Source: Selaginella tamariscina (Eukaryota; Streptophyta; Lycopodiopsida; Selaginellales; Selaginellaceae). Taken from it: a stretch of DNA of 64,000 nucleotides. This document shows positions 12,769 through 25,698 of this stretch, piece after piece. The notes below the pieces were generated by a model. The model saw only the letters and a program-made list of their open reading frames with translations, was not told where the DNA came from and made no database searches. Location: contig PUQB01000171.1 of assembly GCA_003024785.1 (NCBI GenBank), positions 165,001 to 229,000 on the forward strand, written 5' to 3'. Within the stretch, counting starts at the first letter, position 1. Every line of letters begins with the position of its first letter. A program made the position numbers and the translations under genes.

Positions 12769-13195
12769 CCTCCCTGAATCAATCTGGAGATGGCGCGAGA
12801 TGTGGCGCCGACCCCATTTCTCAAGAACCCTAAAAAAAAAAAGCTGATGTGTCGCCAGCGTGGCAGGAAAAAAGTGACTTTTAAAAATAAACGTCCTCCA
12901 GAGGACGTTTATTTTTTGAGGGGAATCTTTTATTTTTTTGGCATATGCTTGAGTATATGCCAGAAATAAAAGAATCTTTTATTTGGGTGCAGAACCAGCC
13001 CTAAATGTAAGATTCCTTTTATTTTTTTAGCAGAAAAGTAAGCTTTTCTTTTAACTCTGGTGCAGAACCAACTTTTGCACTTTTTTGGCCAAAAAAGTGT
13101 CAAAAAAAAGTGGGTGCGGAGGCCCCTAGTGTATTGGAAAAAGAAAACTATCACACTCGCTATATCTTTCTTAATCTAAAGAAAATTATTATGTG

Positions 13196-13562
13196 GTAGA
13201 GCATTCACACTTACCACTTAAACAATCTCATCATTACATGTAATTATATGTAATTACATTTGCACTTAAGAGTGTTGCATTTGCACTGACTGTTAATAAC
13301 TTTATGAGTGCTGCATTTAAGGAACTTACTGTCGTGTTATTGCTGACTCAATAAACAAAATGTTGAGTCATTTAAATGACATGTTTTAACTTTAATTGAT
13401 AAGAAAAATGTTAATTTATGATAACGGTAACATTTAAGGGTTTATAGTCCGAATGCACCGTCCCGTAAGTTTTTTTAAGAAAATTTCTTAAGCTTAAGAA
13501 CTTTATAGTGAATGTAAATTATTAAATTTTATGTTAAACCACAACTATAGAATGCCCTATTA
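13196..13562. mobile_element. Possible MITE-like element
   Basis: The left edge reads tagagcattcacac and the right edge actatagaatgcccta. After reverse complement these give AGAGCATTCAC and AGGGCATTCTA, a short imperfect inverted repeat. Inside are a 16-bp palindrome, ttcttaagcttaagaa (13485-13500), and gtaattatatgtaattac. All three large copies carry the block, so no empty site is available. Confidence 0.3.
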
Positions 13563-13882
13563 TTATTAGTAAAAAACAGAATGAGTAGTTTTGAGAGAAT
13601 AAGAAAATCTCTGAAATGCTATGAAAATCTAAAAAAATTTAATTAAAATTGGTTCTTTAAATTTTTTTTATGATTAAAACAAGTATATTTATATCTTGTG
13701 TAATTTTTGTATTGAGCCAAAATGAGTAATGTATTTACAAAAGAAGGTTGCAACACTGTTTAAAAAAAGAAGCTTTTAAGATTTATTTCAAAGTGATAAG
13801 TGATAAGTATAATTTCAGATGATATAATGTTTAACTTACAGGAGACAAGAAAGGAAAGATACATCATAAAAACATATATTAT

Positions 13883-13914
<32 letters not shown>

Positions 13915-15324
13915 ATATAATATATATTATATATATATATATATATATAAGTCAATTATGGGTATGTGTATATTTCTTATGTATAGGCCTTATAACAAAG
14001 AGGCTAGCAACACCAATGAAATTCTTATTAATTTCAAAGTTAATATTAAATATAATTAATATTAATTTAATTTTAATTAATACATGTATTTCAGTAACAT
14101 TCACATATAAAATACTTTTGTAAAAATTTTGTTCTCGTTTGTTAAATCAACTTAATATAATATATATACTCATTTATTTCAAATTAATATTCTTTATAAC
14201 ATGTTATATAATATATATTCATTTTTATAAATAATTGTTATATCATGTTACTCATTTATTCTGAAGATTCCCTATAAATGTGTATATAAATATAATATGA
14301 AAAATTATAATAATATATTAATATACACATTTACAATCAAATTTCAATACAAAAATATCTTATTTAAAATTTTTATGCTTTTTATCATATTAATATATAA
14401 TAACAACTATTTATCAAAGCCATGTCAATTAATTACAACTTAACATTTTTATTAAAAAAATCATTACTTTGTAAAAGGTGTTGAGATATTAACCTTTTTA
14501 GTGTCACTCAAAATTCTGTTAAAAAATAATATTTTATAGTTTATATTTTATTATTTATTTAAATATTTAAATTTTATTAATAATGTAATAAATAACCATG
14601 AAATCTCTATACAAATTTACTATATATAATGAAGACCATTTGGTTATGTATATAACAAGTATATATATTTCAATAAAATTTTAATATAAAAATCTAGCAT
14701 GACTATAAATACATATTATTTTTAAAATGTATTTCAATTGTGTATACAAATTAAAAAGGATATTTAGTATTAGTTACAACAATAAAAAAATTATAATATA
14801 TAGCATAAATAAATTGTGAAAATCAAAAAAAAAATTAATAATTAAAACTCAATGTATATTACATAATAAAAATTCATTTACCAAATTTTTATGATTGTGA
14901 ATAAAAATACTTATATTTAACTTAAAAATAATTAAATTTTTTTTTATTGCATTATTTTTAAATATTAAATGTATATTATAAAACTATATTTATATTTATC
15001 ACATTTTGTTTTCATTTACATGTAACACATAAAAATTTATTTTAATGTTTTAATAGTGATACACATAATTATACATATCAAAGTAGATATGGAATGTGTC
15101 GATCTTGTAAAGGAAATTTATTATATATATATATATAATACTTATAAATAAATGTAATTGTGTACCTAAATATGTATATTGTTGATTGAGTTAAATGAAA
15201 TGCGATTCTTAATTGCTTTTCCAAATCTTAATTTTTTAATTTTATAAATATTCTTAATGATATTATAATAGAGTTGTTGTGAGGTCGACTCAAAAGAACT
15301 TCAATATGATTATATTTAATTTAC

Positions 15325-15400
15325 ATATTACATAAAACATGGGATGATGTATTTAATGTGACAGTTATTTGTATTTAGTAAGAACAATTACATTTTATTT
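15325..15400 (+). pseudogene. Ancient relic of PHT4 last exon
   Basis: The stretch catgggatgatgtatttaat, then gtgacagtt and gtatttagtaagaacaatta, aligns with the last PHT4 exon (cgtgggacgatgtattcaag, then gtggcagtt and gtatttagtaggaacagtta). It is preceded by acatattacata, matching tatattacag before the real exon. No other PHT4 exon is recognisable around it. Copy 2 has the same relic at 43688-43758. Confidence 0.65.
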
Positions 15401-16029
15401 TATATTAAAACAATTTAGTTTTATTTTATATACACATATGGGCTAGTTTGCACCCCCTTTTAATTCCAATAACTTTTAAGAGGGATTTAGCATCTATTAT
15501 TGTTATGACATGGAAAGAAAAATAAAAATTAAACGTGAATTCCTTATAAATTAAAATGTAAATTTCTTTAGGGTTAATGTACTTTTGAATTAATATATTT
15601 TCTTATTTAAATGTATGTGAATGGGTTTTAAGTGCATGTTAATTAAAAATTAAAAAAAATTGTACCCAAAAAACCCTTAGACACCCTTTGAAATCAAGAG
15701 AAATATTAATTTCTCTCAATTTCTTATACATATCATTAACAAAGGAGGCCCCATTATGCAAGATGGAATGTCACCAAAATGTTAGTGCCACATGTTAATG
15801 TTTTATTTATTAACATAATAAGTGTCAATCACTTATTAGTTAACATGTATTTCGATGTGACATGTTTTTATTTTTATTTTGTTTTGACAGTTAAAATAAG
15901 TTATTGATGTCACTAGAACAAAATTATCATTGTCAAATATGAAACTTTAAAGATTTTTATATTTATATGATGAGAATATTCTAATTTCCTTTTTAATAAT
16001 TAATTTGTGTATAATATATGTATGTTTTG

Positions 16030-16232
16030 TGTATATATGCGTGTGTATGTATATTCAAATATATATATATGTGTTGTGTGTGTGTGTGTGTTGTGTGTGT
16101 GTACACACACACACACACATAAATATATATGTTTGTGTATGTATGCACTCACACAACACACACACATATATTAATGTAAGTATATTATACATATATATAT
16201 TTGTGTGTGTGTGTGTGTGTAATGCATGTTTA

Positions 16233-16265
<33 letters not shown>
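16030..16265. repeat. (TG)n/(CA)n/(TA)n microsatellite cluster
   Basis: Alternating GT, AC and TA dinucleotide runs over about 230 bp include a GT-then-CA inverted pair at 16075-16120 that could fold. Open frames here are simple-sequence artefacts. Confidence 0.9.
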
Positions 16266-16268
<3 letters not shown>

Positions 16269-18117
16269 TTTACACAAATTTGGTACAAACTTATTAGTTT
16301 GAATTTCATCCAGTATATTAAAAATCACAAGTAATTTTTAAAATTTAAATGGTAATTAGGATCAAGAAAAATATGTAAATAAATTTTTATGACTTTGATA
16401 ATTTAGATCAAGAATTAAAATTAAAGTTTTTTAATTTAAATTTACACTTACATTGTAAATATAATTATTATATACTATATATATAAATAAAACAATAAGA
16501 TATATATTAAATATTAAAGTATTTTTAATGGAAATTATATAAACATTGTATTTTATGTGTTCTATATATATGTGTGTGTGTGTGTGTGTATTTTAAAATT
16601 TAAGTTACTTCTTTCTTCACAAGCTTTAATATTTTTAATTGATTTACTTTATTTCTCAATTAATTAATAATGTTTATATATTCTTTTTATGCATGTGTAC
16701 TAAATATACAAAAGAAAATTTGTTAATTAATACACACACATATAAATTTTGTGTTTATATTTTTCTTTGCTCTAATTTATCAATTTATCATAGATACTAA
16801 TTTCTAAATATACTAGATGATTTATTTAAATAGAAAAAGATAATGATCTTAAAATCGTGGATTCAAATTAAAATCTTAGAATAATTAATAAAAAAAGAGT
16901 GAAATAAAATAATATTATATTTCTAAAATATATTCAAGTATACCCAAGTCATACTTCTAAAGTGAAATAATTTATTAATAAACGATATTCTTAAAAAGTA
17001 TTACATATCCGTCCTATCAGAATATGTGAAATAAATACTTAATTATATAAAATCAATAAAATTTTATGATTATTAATAATTTGTGATGTTTATACAAACT
17101 TTTATAATTCATTTGTAATTTTTGGTATTCAACTATAAAACATAACCCATTGAACATATATTTTATGTTTATAAAGATATTTAAATGTATGTTATTCATA
17201 AATATTTACTTATTTTATAATAATAAGGAAGTATTTATTGTTTATTATTGATGATAGTTTATGAAATATTAAAATTTTATGCTATTATTACAATAGCAAC
17301 ATATTAAATAAATATGTGACAAAATGCATTTAAACATGTCATGGAATATGAAGAGTGAATATGCTTTAACCTTAAAATAGTATAAATTTTTATTAAAAAT
17401 GTTCAACAGTGTATTCTTTATGGCAATAAATAATAAAAAAATTTATTATTTACAATGGTCAAAGTTGCCATCACACTTATTATAAAAGATTCATATATTC
17501 TAATAGGATAAAAATTCTCTTTAAGAAGGAAAATTCATACTTAATAATTTATCCAAAGATTAAATTATGTTCATGTTCTTACTTTTACTATGGATTTATT
17601 AATTATATATTTCTCATTGTTTTAAATAATTTTGACGAAAGGATTATATAATTTATTAAATTTCAAAATGTCTATTGTGATAAAAATCAACATTGCTCTA
17701 AACGTGTGTATAAAGGAAGTTGTGAAACTAAATTTTTCACATACATACAAAGTCATTAATTAATTTGTTTTTAATTATCTTGTAGCTTATAGTTTAAGAA
17801 AAAATTTAGCACTATTAATAATTATATTTATTCTTAAAAAATAAAATTCCACATCAAAATATATTTCTAAAAATTAAAAACCTATCTATTTATCTATGTT
17901 ATATAATATAGCACTTTAGAAATATCCTACAAGGATTAGAAATATATATAATGCTTACTTAAATATATATTTTATAATATATATAATGTTACTATTCTGT
18001 TTAAACATAAATCTTGAAAGTATTTACACACGTACATGGTTTCTTAGGCCAACTGGTAATACTTTAATAAATTAGGGGTTCCGAATGGTTACATATTTAT
18101 TATTATGCATTCGTATA

Positions 18118-18119
<2 letters not shown>

Positions 18120-18192
<73 letters not shown>
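18120..18192. repeat. (CA)n(TA)n microsatellite
   Basis: About 24 bp of CA then about 48 bp of TA, immediately before the splice acceptor tgcag at 18191-18195. Confidence 0.95.
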
Positions 18193-18194
<2 letters not shown>

Positions 18195-18195
18195 G

Positions 18196-19454
18196 GCATG
18201 TTGCTATTGGTATGGTAAATCATCAGCGTGAGCGTTATAGTTTCACTTTAATGGCATTATGGACACCGATTGCAATCAAGACGTTATTTTTGAGACAAAT
18301 TCGTATATACATATATACATTGTATGTATAAATGAGCGGTGTATGTATTTTATGTATTTTCAGGAGTAGGCTTAACAAATAATGTCGATTGTGAATATGC
18401 ACGATAAGTCCCATAATCATATGGTTCAAACATTAGATATACATACATACATATGTCTGTATGTGTTTTCATGGTATTTATATTGCATAAGAAACGTAAG
18501 ATTCTGATTGACGTATTATATATTATATTGTTCTTATGAATGGATGTAATATGGGCACCGCATACACACACACGTGCATTAAGAACAAAGTTTGAATCAC
18601 TGTACTAAGAAATTACATACATGCACAGTATATATACATATCCTATTATTATATATCAATCCACACACTGATACGGATATTTGTATATCTATATAAACAT
18701 ATATAGTTTTTATACAGGATGAAGAAGAAGCATTCAATTTGTTATTCATGGGAGACATAAATAGAATGATATAAATAAATATATGAATATGGCTAGTAGC
18801 TTGCATATTTACTGCTAGCATCGAGGCCCGCAAAGCAGGTGATGCGGACATGTATCTGTATAAACACATATGCGCATATGTTTATTGCCAGTACGCGAGT
18901 TCCCACGTCGTTATTTGTGTTGTTAATCTATTGCACACACACATTCGTGTATACACATATACATGTATAGAGATTATGTACACACACACTGATAATACAC
19001 TTCTATTGTAAGGAGCATGGTACATATACGAGCTGCATTCCAACTACTGAAAGAGCTTGCAACCAATAACAAGACGGGAGCAGAAACATGGACACAGAAA
19101 CTGCCATCTGATTTGCAAGTTGCTAGTGGGACACCTCAACCCAAAACCTTCATCAGCAGGTGTGTATTTGTACATATGGCACCATTAGCTGCCTGCTTAT
19201 GTTATAGATCTAACAAACACATACACAGATGTGCGCACAACATGTACATACTCTCTCCAAAGAGAAATTGTATTATAAAGCCGTACGCACGCGTATACAT
19301 TGTGTGTGTGTGTGAGTGTGTGTATCTATTTTATCACAAGAGATCTATACGTGCTGATGTATATGTAGAGAATTTGCTTGTGTGTGCCTATGCACACGCA
19401 CCACACTTTAGCAGGTCTTTATTTGCTTTTGCAACTAGAACAGAGAGACAATGA
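18196..19454 (+). pseudogene. Unrecognised spliced gene, copy 1
   Basis: Exon-like blocks with splice signals. Block 18196-18298 encodes HVAIGMVNHQRERYSFTLMA and WTPIAIKTLFLRQ; copy 2 keeps a GT donor after it that copy 1 has lost. Block 19017-19159 encodes MVHIRAAFQLLKELATNNKT, then ETWTQKLPSDLQ, with a donor at 19160. Block 19415-19454 encodes SLFAFATRTERQ and a stop. The second and third blocks splice in phase. I do not recognise the protein. A further block near 18815-18860 (ASIEARKAGDADMYLYKHI) may be another exon. Copy 2 has about 195 bp more at that point. Confidence 0.4.
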
Positions 19455-19699
19455 GATAAACGTATTAGTGTCATTTATAAGAAAGCGTGACCCAAAACAA
19501 ATACATGGACACAGTTGAATTTCTGGTCAACGTGGAGCTGAGCTATCTGGTTGACGAGGTGACATCAGGGACTCTAGATTTGCTATGTTGGATGGAATAG
19601 AGAAATTAAGTCCACGATAGCAGATTGGCCACGTTTGATGGAACAGAGGAATTAATTTCAAGTACTTCTTCGTTCAGGATAGCAAACTCAATGGATTCA

Positions 19700-19920
19700 G
19701 GAGATAACATTAACTTTTCAAGTGCGAGTCCGGGACCAGACCTCAAACCTCAGTCCAAGTTCGTGTCCGGGCTCACCTAGCCACGTGTTGGCCCTTTGGG
19801 TTGAGTCCAAGTCCGAGAACCATATGAGACCCTTGTCCGAGTTTGAGTCCGAGAACCACCTCAGACTCCTATCCGAGTCCAAGTCCGAGCTCATGGCCAG
19901 CCGGATCCCAACCTGTACAT
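19700..19920. repeat. Short GTCCGAG-rich degenerate repeat
   Basis: About 200 bp with repeated gagtccaagtccgag and gtccgagaacca blocks, less AT-rich than the surroundings, directly before the LTR-like block. Its origin is unknown; it could be part of the same fossil. Confidence 0.5.
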
Positions 19921-19921
19921 G

Positions 19922-20641
19922 TTGTTACACACTTGCCGCATTAGAGCTCGTGGCCAAGGTCTCTTAGCGTTACACATGTGTGGATCTAAAACATGGACAA
20001 TGAGACTTCCCTTAAGAGTGGTCTCCGATCACGAGTTGTTACACACATGCCACATGCTCCTTTGGCTAAGTAAGACTCTTCACAAGTCTTAAGGAGCGTG
20101 GCCAAGTCACCATCTCGCAAGTGAGCACAGAAGGTGGTGCTATTCACAAGCACAAGGCTCTTAGAACATTCATTAGAAACCATCCCAGAGGCTAGACGAG
20201 TCTTGCCATGCACTTGGTCAAGTGCAGCCACTCATTTAGCCTTCCTCCTCCATATACTTTAGGTGACAGGGATTTGGGCTACCATTTCTCCTTAAATGTG
20301 TGCATATACTCCTCTATGCATGGGTGACTTGTCCTTACTCTTGGGTCGAGGTTGACCCCAAACCCTAATTTAGGGGTTTCTTCAAGGATTGCACAAACTT
20401 TAATTTTGGGTTTCTCCCCCTGAGTCCTCTTTCGATAAGATTTGCTCTGCCATGTTCCTCCACATGGTTACCTTCCATTCCAACCTCTTTTCCCAAGGGT
20501 CAATTCACTAACCCTTATATGCGGGTTTCTCTTCATACTTGAATCCTCTTTCGTTAAAACTTGTCTTATGTTCTCCAACATGGTATATTTTTTCATTCTA
20601 ACCCTAATGGCTAATTCGAGAGGTATAAAGGGTGTAACATA
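19922..20641 (-). mobile_element. LTR retrotransposon fossil, probable solo LTR or LTR fragment
   Basis: Read on the minus strand, the block starts TGTTACACCC (at 20641) and reaches a GTGTAACA end near 20037, with similar ends near 19967 and 19922. This TGTTAC...GTAACA form is common in Ty3/Gypsy chromoviruses. No coding region, primer-binding site or matching target duplication was found. It is a broken remnant that predates the large duplication, because copy 2 shares it. Confidence 0.4.
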
Positions 20642-21780
20642 CTATGTATCATGGAGAAGGTAGAATTAACGATGTTCAAGTGTGATTTTTGGGTCACTCC
20701 TTTTTTAAAATTTAGGTTTTATCTATCTGGAACGTTTTCTACTTTAGGTCTTGTTTAGGCCCTTGACATTTAAAAATTTTCATATTAAATTTTTTAAACA
20801 ATAAAACATAACCTAGTTCCATTTTAATGCACAACCATCTTATATATACTAATGCAACAGTGCAAAAATAACATACATAACATAAAATAAATTTATATAG
20901 TTATACTCAAAATATAAGTATCGGTGCCAAGATAAAAACACATAAAATTCACCTTTAACTTTACGTTAAAGGTGAACTGAAACATAAAATATTATTATCA
21001 CAAGCAAGTGATTTATATCAGAACAGGTATATGATACTATATATATTTGCATACATATACAATGTACACTTGTTTTAAGGTGAGTTATCATCCTATATGT
21101 TGAAATGGCCGAGTTAATCTAATACATCAGATTAAGATGACATATGGGATGCTGCTTTGAACACGTGTTCAATCACCTTATGTGATAACAAAGTGCAAAT
21201 AATAAAACATTCACTTTTTTTCTTTTTTTTACTAAATTAATCACTAAATTAGTTTTAAAGCATAATTTCATTTAATTGATTAAGGGTACCTCTAAACTTG
21301 AAAATCCAGTTTTAAACCATCTTGATGTTAAAGCATTTTGATAAAGACTTAAATAGAATTTATATTTTAAATTCTACATTAAAATTTTTGTTAAGAGAAA
21401 CCAGATAATCCGCTTGCTCTAACAATATTTTATTAACTAAGAAATCAATCTTTGTCATCTCGGTCACACTTGTTGCTGAATCAAATATAACTCAATTCAA
21501 ATTTAAAAAATTAATTTCATCTATATACATGATTTAGTATATATAAGTTTTCTTTAAATATGTGTATCACCCATTTAATTTATATACATGATTTAATATA
21601 GATGAAATGCATTATCTATTTTCATATAAAGTAGTTACATCATTCATTTCATCTATATACATGATTTAGTATATATAAGTTATCTTTAAATATATATTTT
21701 TTCTAATTTCTAGTATTTATCAATTCATTATATTTTAATTAATTTAATTAATTATCATTAATATAAAAAGGGCTGGATTG
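20642..21780. other. AT-rich spacer with dispersed repeat
   Basis: The segment around 20770-21080 resembles the one preceding the tRNA-Leu relic at 8415 (shared acataacctagttcc, cagaacaggt, acttgttttaaggtgagtta). It includes an inverted repeat, cacctttaacttta then acgttaaaggtg, at 20948-20976. From 21530 three near-repeats of catctatatacatgattta follow. No gene is seen. Confidence 0.5.
21096..21140 (+). pseudogene. tRNA-Leu(AAG)-like relic, locus B copy 1
   Basis: gttgaaatggccgagttaat, then ctaatacatcagattaagat, matches the acceptor strand, box A and D arm, and the anticodon 5' half of tRNA-Leu(AAG). It is truncated after the anticodon. The upstream sequence is shared with locus A, so both belong to one dispersed repeat. 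Confidence 0.5.
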
Positions 21781-21784
21781 TGAA

Positions 21785-22650
21785 AGCGTTCCCAGCATTG
21801 GGATCACAGAAACGCTCAATTAAATAAACAACAGTGATTTTGCCCGAACAGGGACTTGAGAAATCCTTAAGCACCATTATCTCTGCTCATTGGTAATTTA
21901 ATTAAATTTAATATGCTATAATTATTTATAAAATACATACATTAAACATATAATGTGAATCACACACACACACATGCGTACGCACGCACGCACAAACACA
22001 GTTTATTTACCAGCTAAAGCAAATATTGCATACTTTGATGTCACCATGAACTTCATTTAATATCCTTCCTTGTCCATGTCCTTGTATTTTAGATATAATT
22101 AATATAAATACACATGTGTGTAAATATATCCTTTTTTATATCACTAAAGTTATAACAAAACAATAATACCTTGTTGAGTGGTTAGAAGAGGATAAACCCT
22201 TATTGTGGTTCTTAACCCTTCATTTAGTGTACACCACCAAGCACTAAGTAGAGCAAATACAGTGATATAAAAAAATATACATTTGTTTCATTATAATATC
22301 ACATATATTTGTATATATTATATAAATGTAGTTACTGTTGCAACTTCGGATGCCATGTTAGCCGGATTCATGTAATTCTCCCCAAAAGCATCGACTAAGA
22401 AGTAGAAATATACAGGAACTGCAAGCCCATGAACAATGGCTCCAACTGTGCCAATTGTCATCGGCTGGTCCATCCGATAAAGATTGTTTTCATACATATA
22501 TGTAGATATATATGTGTGTGTGTGTGTGATATGCATATAGATATGCACACACTTACATACTTTTAATAAACAGATAGTTAAACACACAGGTGGCACACAC
22601 ACACATTGTGCTGTTTGTTGCTGTCCTCCGGGAGAGTCTCCATGTATACT
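21785..22650 (-). pseudogene. Decayed ABCB-type (P-glycoprotein) transporter, copy 1
   Basis: Minus-strand fragments of a full-size B-family ABC transporter. The 22336-22490 exon encodes MDQPMTIGTVGAIVHGLAVP and then FGENYMNPANMASEVA, the first transmembrane segment region, with a GT donor after it. A small block at 22010-22050 encodes VTSKYAIFALAG. Block 21790-21875 encodes GKITVVYLIERFCDPNAG, matching the end of Walker A and the helix after it in nucleotide-binding domain 1. The many exons expected between these are missing. A possible N-terminal exon lies near 22650-22600 (MQSIHGDSPGGQQQ). Confidence 0.65.
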
Positions 22651-22659
22651 CTGCATATA

Positions 22660-24345
22660 TAGCATTATCACACACACACACACACACACACTTAGAGTTG
22701 TAGCTGGTGTATATAAAGCACAGTTTTTATACAAGTGTGCAAAAAGAAAAGACATAATTAATATATTTATAGAAATCATTGACACTATTATTTAATTGAT
22801 TGCATTGTTTTCAAACCATTTACCTCGATCTGATTTAATGTGCCAAACAATCTGCTCAAAGAACTAGAACCAATAAATAGACAACACGTGTCATAATGTT
22901 AATGACTTCATTCTCTTACATGGTTACACAAATTAAAATATTTTTTAATATCTGCTTGATCAAACTAGAATGTTAATTAATAGATTTTTTAAAAATAATT
23001 GACTTTAATACAAATATATATAAACCCTAAACTTCATTAGTCTGAAACTCTTTAAAATAAAATTTTGGTAAATGTTGAAAACCATTGAAATTTAATGGTA
23101 TTAAAAGTAAGATATATAATTTAAACTAATTAAATTAAATTAAAGATAATAAGGCTAGATATTATTACCATGGCAAATACGGAGGTTAATTTATTATTAT
23201 AAAATAATTTCTAAAAAAAACTAAATAAGTCACTTTATTTAATATGCACACCTGCATTGATGCACATGTGTTTATTATGTATGTATGTGTGTGTGTGTAG
23301 CATGCACATAACAAACCATCTTTTCTCTAAAAATAAATTCTTTTGGGAAATTTTTATATATTTCCACAATTGACTCTGGAATCAAACTTTAATTAACGTT
23401 TTGCCAAAGCTGCAGTGGTAATCTTTTTAAATTATGCTTTTGTATTCTTTTTTAATTATGATTTTAATAGATTGTGCACACACGTGGATAAATGAACATT
23501 AATTTAACATACTACATAACAAGAACATTTTTTAGTGAAAAAAATTAGATTTTTAAATGTTTGTAATATATATCTTTGTTCTTAACATATATAAGCTATA
23601 TATGTATAAAATATATACAGTTATGTGTAGATAATATATACAGTTTATATAACATTAAAGTCCATCGTACATATGTGTTTCAAATATGTTATATGTACAT
23701 AAATTGTTAAATAATATAAATGAGAATAGTAATAATAATTTGATATATAAATAGTGGTATTTATAACATATAAGTGTGTGTACATACCAAAATACGTGTG
23801 AAAATGTGGAACTTTCATTCCAACAAGTGTGTTTATAACAAGTTGCATAACATTAAAGTTTGACACTTCAATATAAAGTAATGTAGATCAAGTTTTATTT
23901 AATCTAAAATAAATTGATTAAATGTACTATATTATATAAAAATAATGTTGTTTTAAAAAATTTTAGTTTGTGAAAATGGATAATTTTCATAAACACTTTT
24001 AATAAACATTTCACGTCGAAATTATGCAAAACCCCCTCTTGCATTCTGTTTTTTCTCAAACCATAACTTCTTATAGCCACCATATAAGAGACTAGTTTAT
24101 GACATGAATAAATAGTTTGACGTAATTAATAAACTTCATATATATCTAACAGCGACTATTCAGATACATATACATGTCTAAATATATACGTGTATATATA
24201 TACAGCTCCAGTGCAAACATTCTTTTATACTTGAACTGGAATATAAATATCTGTATATGTAAGTATACATACTTATATACCTTGTCTCACCACTATCCAA
24301 TCGGAGGAAATATTTTCTTTGTCTAATAAATATTAGCTTATATTA
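22660..24345. other. AT-rich intergenic tract
   Basis: (CA)n at 22670-22690, (TG)n at 23286-23300 and otherwise AT-rich sequence with no supportable gene. Its right edge (24350) is a deletion junction relative to copy 2. Confidence 0.6.
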
Positions 24346-24350
24346 TTAAG

Positions 24351-24609
24351 TTCCTTTCAACTTATCATCCATCTCCCTAAGCTTCATGAGACTCTTGAGA
24401 GTCATCTTCGATGCCGAAATACTTTGCCTCTTCTCCTCCAATAGCTGGTCAAGTTTGTCATTCAGCTCTTGTGAATTCTTCTCAATTCTGTCCAATCTGT
24501 TACATACCTCTGCATTATGGCGTTCTACTTGCAGCTGTAGATCGTGTAGCTTAGCACTCACATCCTGAAGCACCTGTGAATCACTTAAAACAATGCCGAG
24601 TCCTTTCAT
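24351..24609 (-). pseudogene. Coiled-coil protein gene, truncated copy
   Basis: From ATG at 24609 the minus strand encodes MKGLGIVLSDSQVLQD, then a heptad-rich coiled coil (LHDLQLQVERHNAEV, LDRIEKNSQELNDKLDQLLE). The frame ends at a junction near 24351, where copy 2 continues for at least 125 more codons. About 1.4 kb present in copy 2 (52876-54251) is missing here, removing the rest of the gene. It is divergent from the intronless gene at 24686. Confidence 0.7.
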
Positions 24610-24685
24610 CAAGACTCCTTCTACAGTTCTAGGGTTTGAATCGCCAGAGGGTTTTGGGGTTTAGGATTTCTAGGGTTATGTGGCT
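24610..24685. promoter_or_regulatory. Short bidirectional promoter with telo-box-like motifs
   Basis: Only 76 bp lie between the divergent ATGs. The spacer carries repeated ctagggttt/tagggttat motifs, the reverse of the plant telo-box AAACCCTA, often found in promoters of translation and cell-growth genes. In copy 2 it is shortened to 35 bp (54510-54544). Confidence 0.5.
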
Positions 24686-25698
24686 ATGGCGTTAGACGAC
24701 ATACGGTGGATGAGGAAGCTCGGTGACACTGCCCTTGCCGCACGGCTTCCTTTGTACGATGGCAAGCTGGATCTGCTTGCTATGGGTCGCTGTTTCAAAG
24801 TTGATCCAGCGAGGTTGTCAGTCCGTGTTTTGCTCAGGGAAGAGGAGGAAGACGACGACGACGACGATTTCGTGCGATTTCATTCGATTTCATTTGACTA
24901 CAAAACAGGTTTGTCACGCCCAACTTGGGACGAGATCGCTGAGGAAGTATCGCTTCTTTACGGCGGCATTCCTTTCCCCGACGGTAGGACGCAACAGAAT
25001 TCGGCGGTTTTGGACGGACCCACCTTAACAGGTTCTGGTCCATCGTGGCTCTTAAATCTCTCACCGTGCAGGGGTGTTGTGGATGTAGAATCAGTTATTT
25101 GCCACAGGTTCATCGTCGTCTGTGAGCGTGTCTTCAAGTCGATGCTTATTGCATTGCCAAAGACAAGCGTATGGTGGAAATCTTTTGGGACGAACCCTAT
25201 CCTGAAGAAGAAGATACATACATCGATCGTCACGTCTTCCCCACAGTGCCAGAAACGCTCTTTTTACCCTGCATATCCGAGTCGTACCGCTGGCTGCAAC
25301 AGGAGGAGATAGCTGGACAGGAAAAGGTGTTTCCAATTAACACCATCAACTTGAAGGTGAAAGTGAGGAGCAAAAGCACAGCTGTTCTGGCTTACGGTAG
25401 TGATGCTGTTCTGGGTATTGATCTTGTGAGCGACATGACCCAGCTTGGCTTGGACAGGTGTGAGATGGAGTTCTATATGTGGGCCACTACGTCATCGCTG
25501 CCGTATCTTCAGGTCTTCACCGACTTGAAGGCTGGGGCCGTTGCTTTCTACTTGGAGGATGATTTGATCCTTGTTGTCGAGACCATGTCGATGGACCGGC
25601 TGCAAGATTTCCTGCGAGGTCTCGCCTCAAATTTGCCCTCGGATGCCGCTTCCTGCTCGGCTTGGTCGGTTCCGACACGAGTCAAGATGTCTGTTTAG
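24686..25698 (+). CDS. Unrecognised intronless gene, about 340 residues, copy 1
   Basis: Starts ATG 24686 (MALDDIRWMRKLGDTALAAR). It has an acidic run of Glu/Asp at about residues 52-62, then FVRFHSISFDYK and SLLYGGIPFPDGR. It ends YLQVFTDLKAGAVAFYLEDD and VKMSV, stop at 25696-25698. It is less AT-rich than its surroundings. Copy 1 loses one base near 25127 relative to copy 2, which shifts the frame between VICHRFIVVCER and MVEIFWDEPYPEEED. Copy 2 is open there but breaks elsewhere, so the ancestral gene was one open frame. No known domain was recognised. Errors in the sequence are as likely as decay. Confidence 0.65.

Larger units (their letters stand above)
9307..13126 (-). mobile_element. 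PIF/Harbinger DNA transposon, 3.8 kb, with both genes
   Basis: Terminal inverted repeats read GGGCCTCCGCACCCACTTT at both ends (about 9309 inward, and 13126 inward on the other strand). The site is flanked by TAG (9304-9306 and 13127-13129), giving a 3-4 bp target duplication. Copies 2 and 3 preserve the empty site (cagatagtgtattgg at about 41563 and 62389). Two genes on the minus strand, a Myb/SANT-like protein then a DDE nuclease, are the standard Harbinger pair. The element is less AT-rich than the host DNA. Subterminal regions contain runs such as ccaaaaaa and tcttttaaaag on both sides. Confidence 0.93.
13127..18195. other. Long AT-rich intergenic tract
   Basis: About 5 kb of very AT-rich DNA with (TA)n runs at 13880-13950 and 16230-16262 and (TG)n/(CA)n at 16075-16220. 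No gene is supported. Two embedded items are listed separately: a possible MITE at 13196-13560 and a PHT4 last-exon relic at 15330-15400. The tract is shared with copies 2 and 3. Confidence 0.6.

Noticed and set aside
12319-12824. Collagen-like or antifreeze-like protein from GAFP/GNAP repeats
   Set aside because: All frames of this repetitive block look Pro/Gly-rich; position and splice context make it the low-complexity N-terminus of the Harbinger Myb-like protein.
16005-16309. Overlapping open frames on both strands
   Set aside because: They are produced by alternating GT/CA/TA dinucleotides and lack any coding signal.
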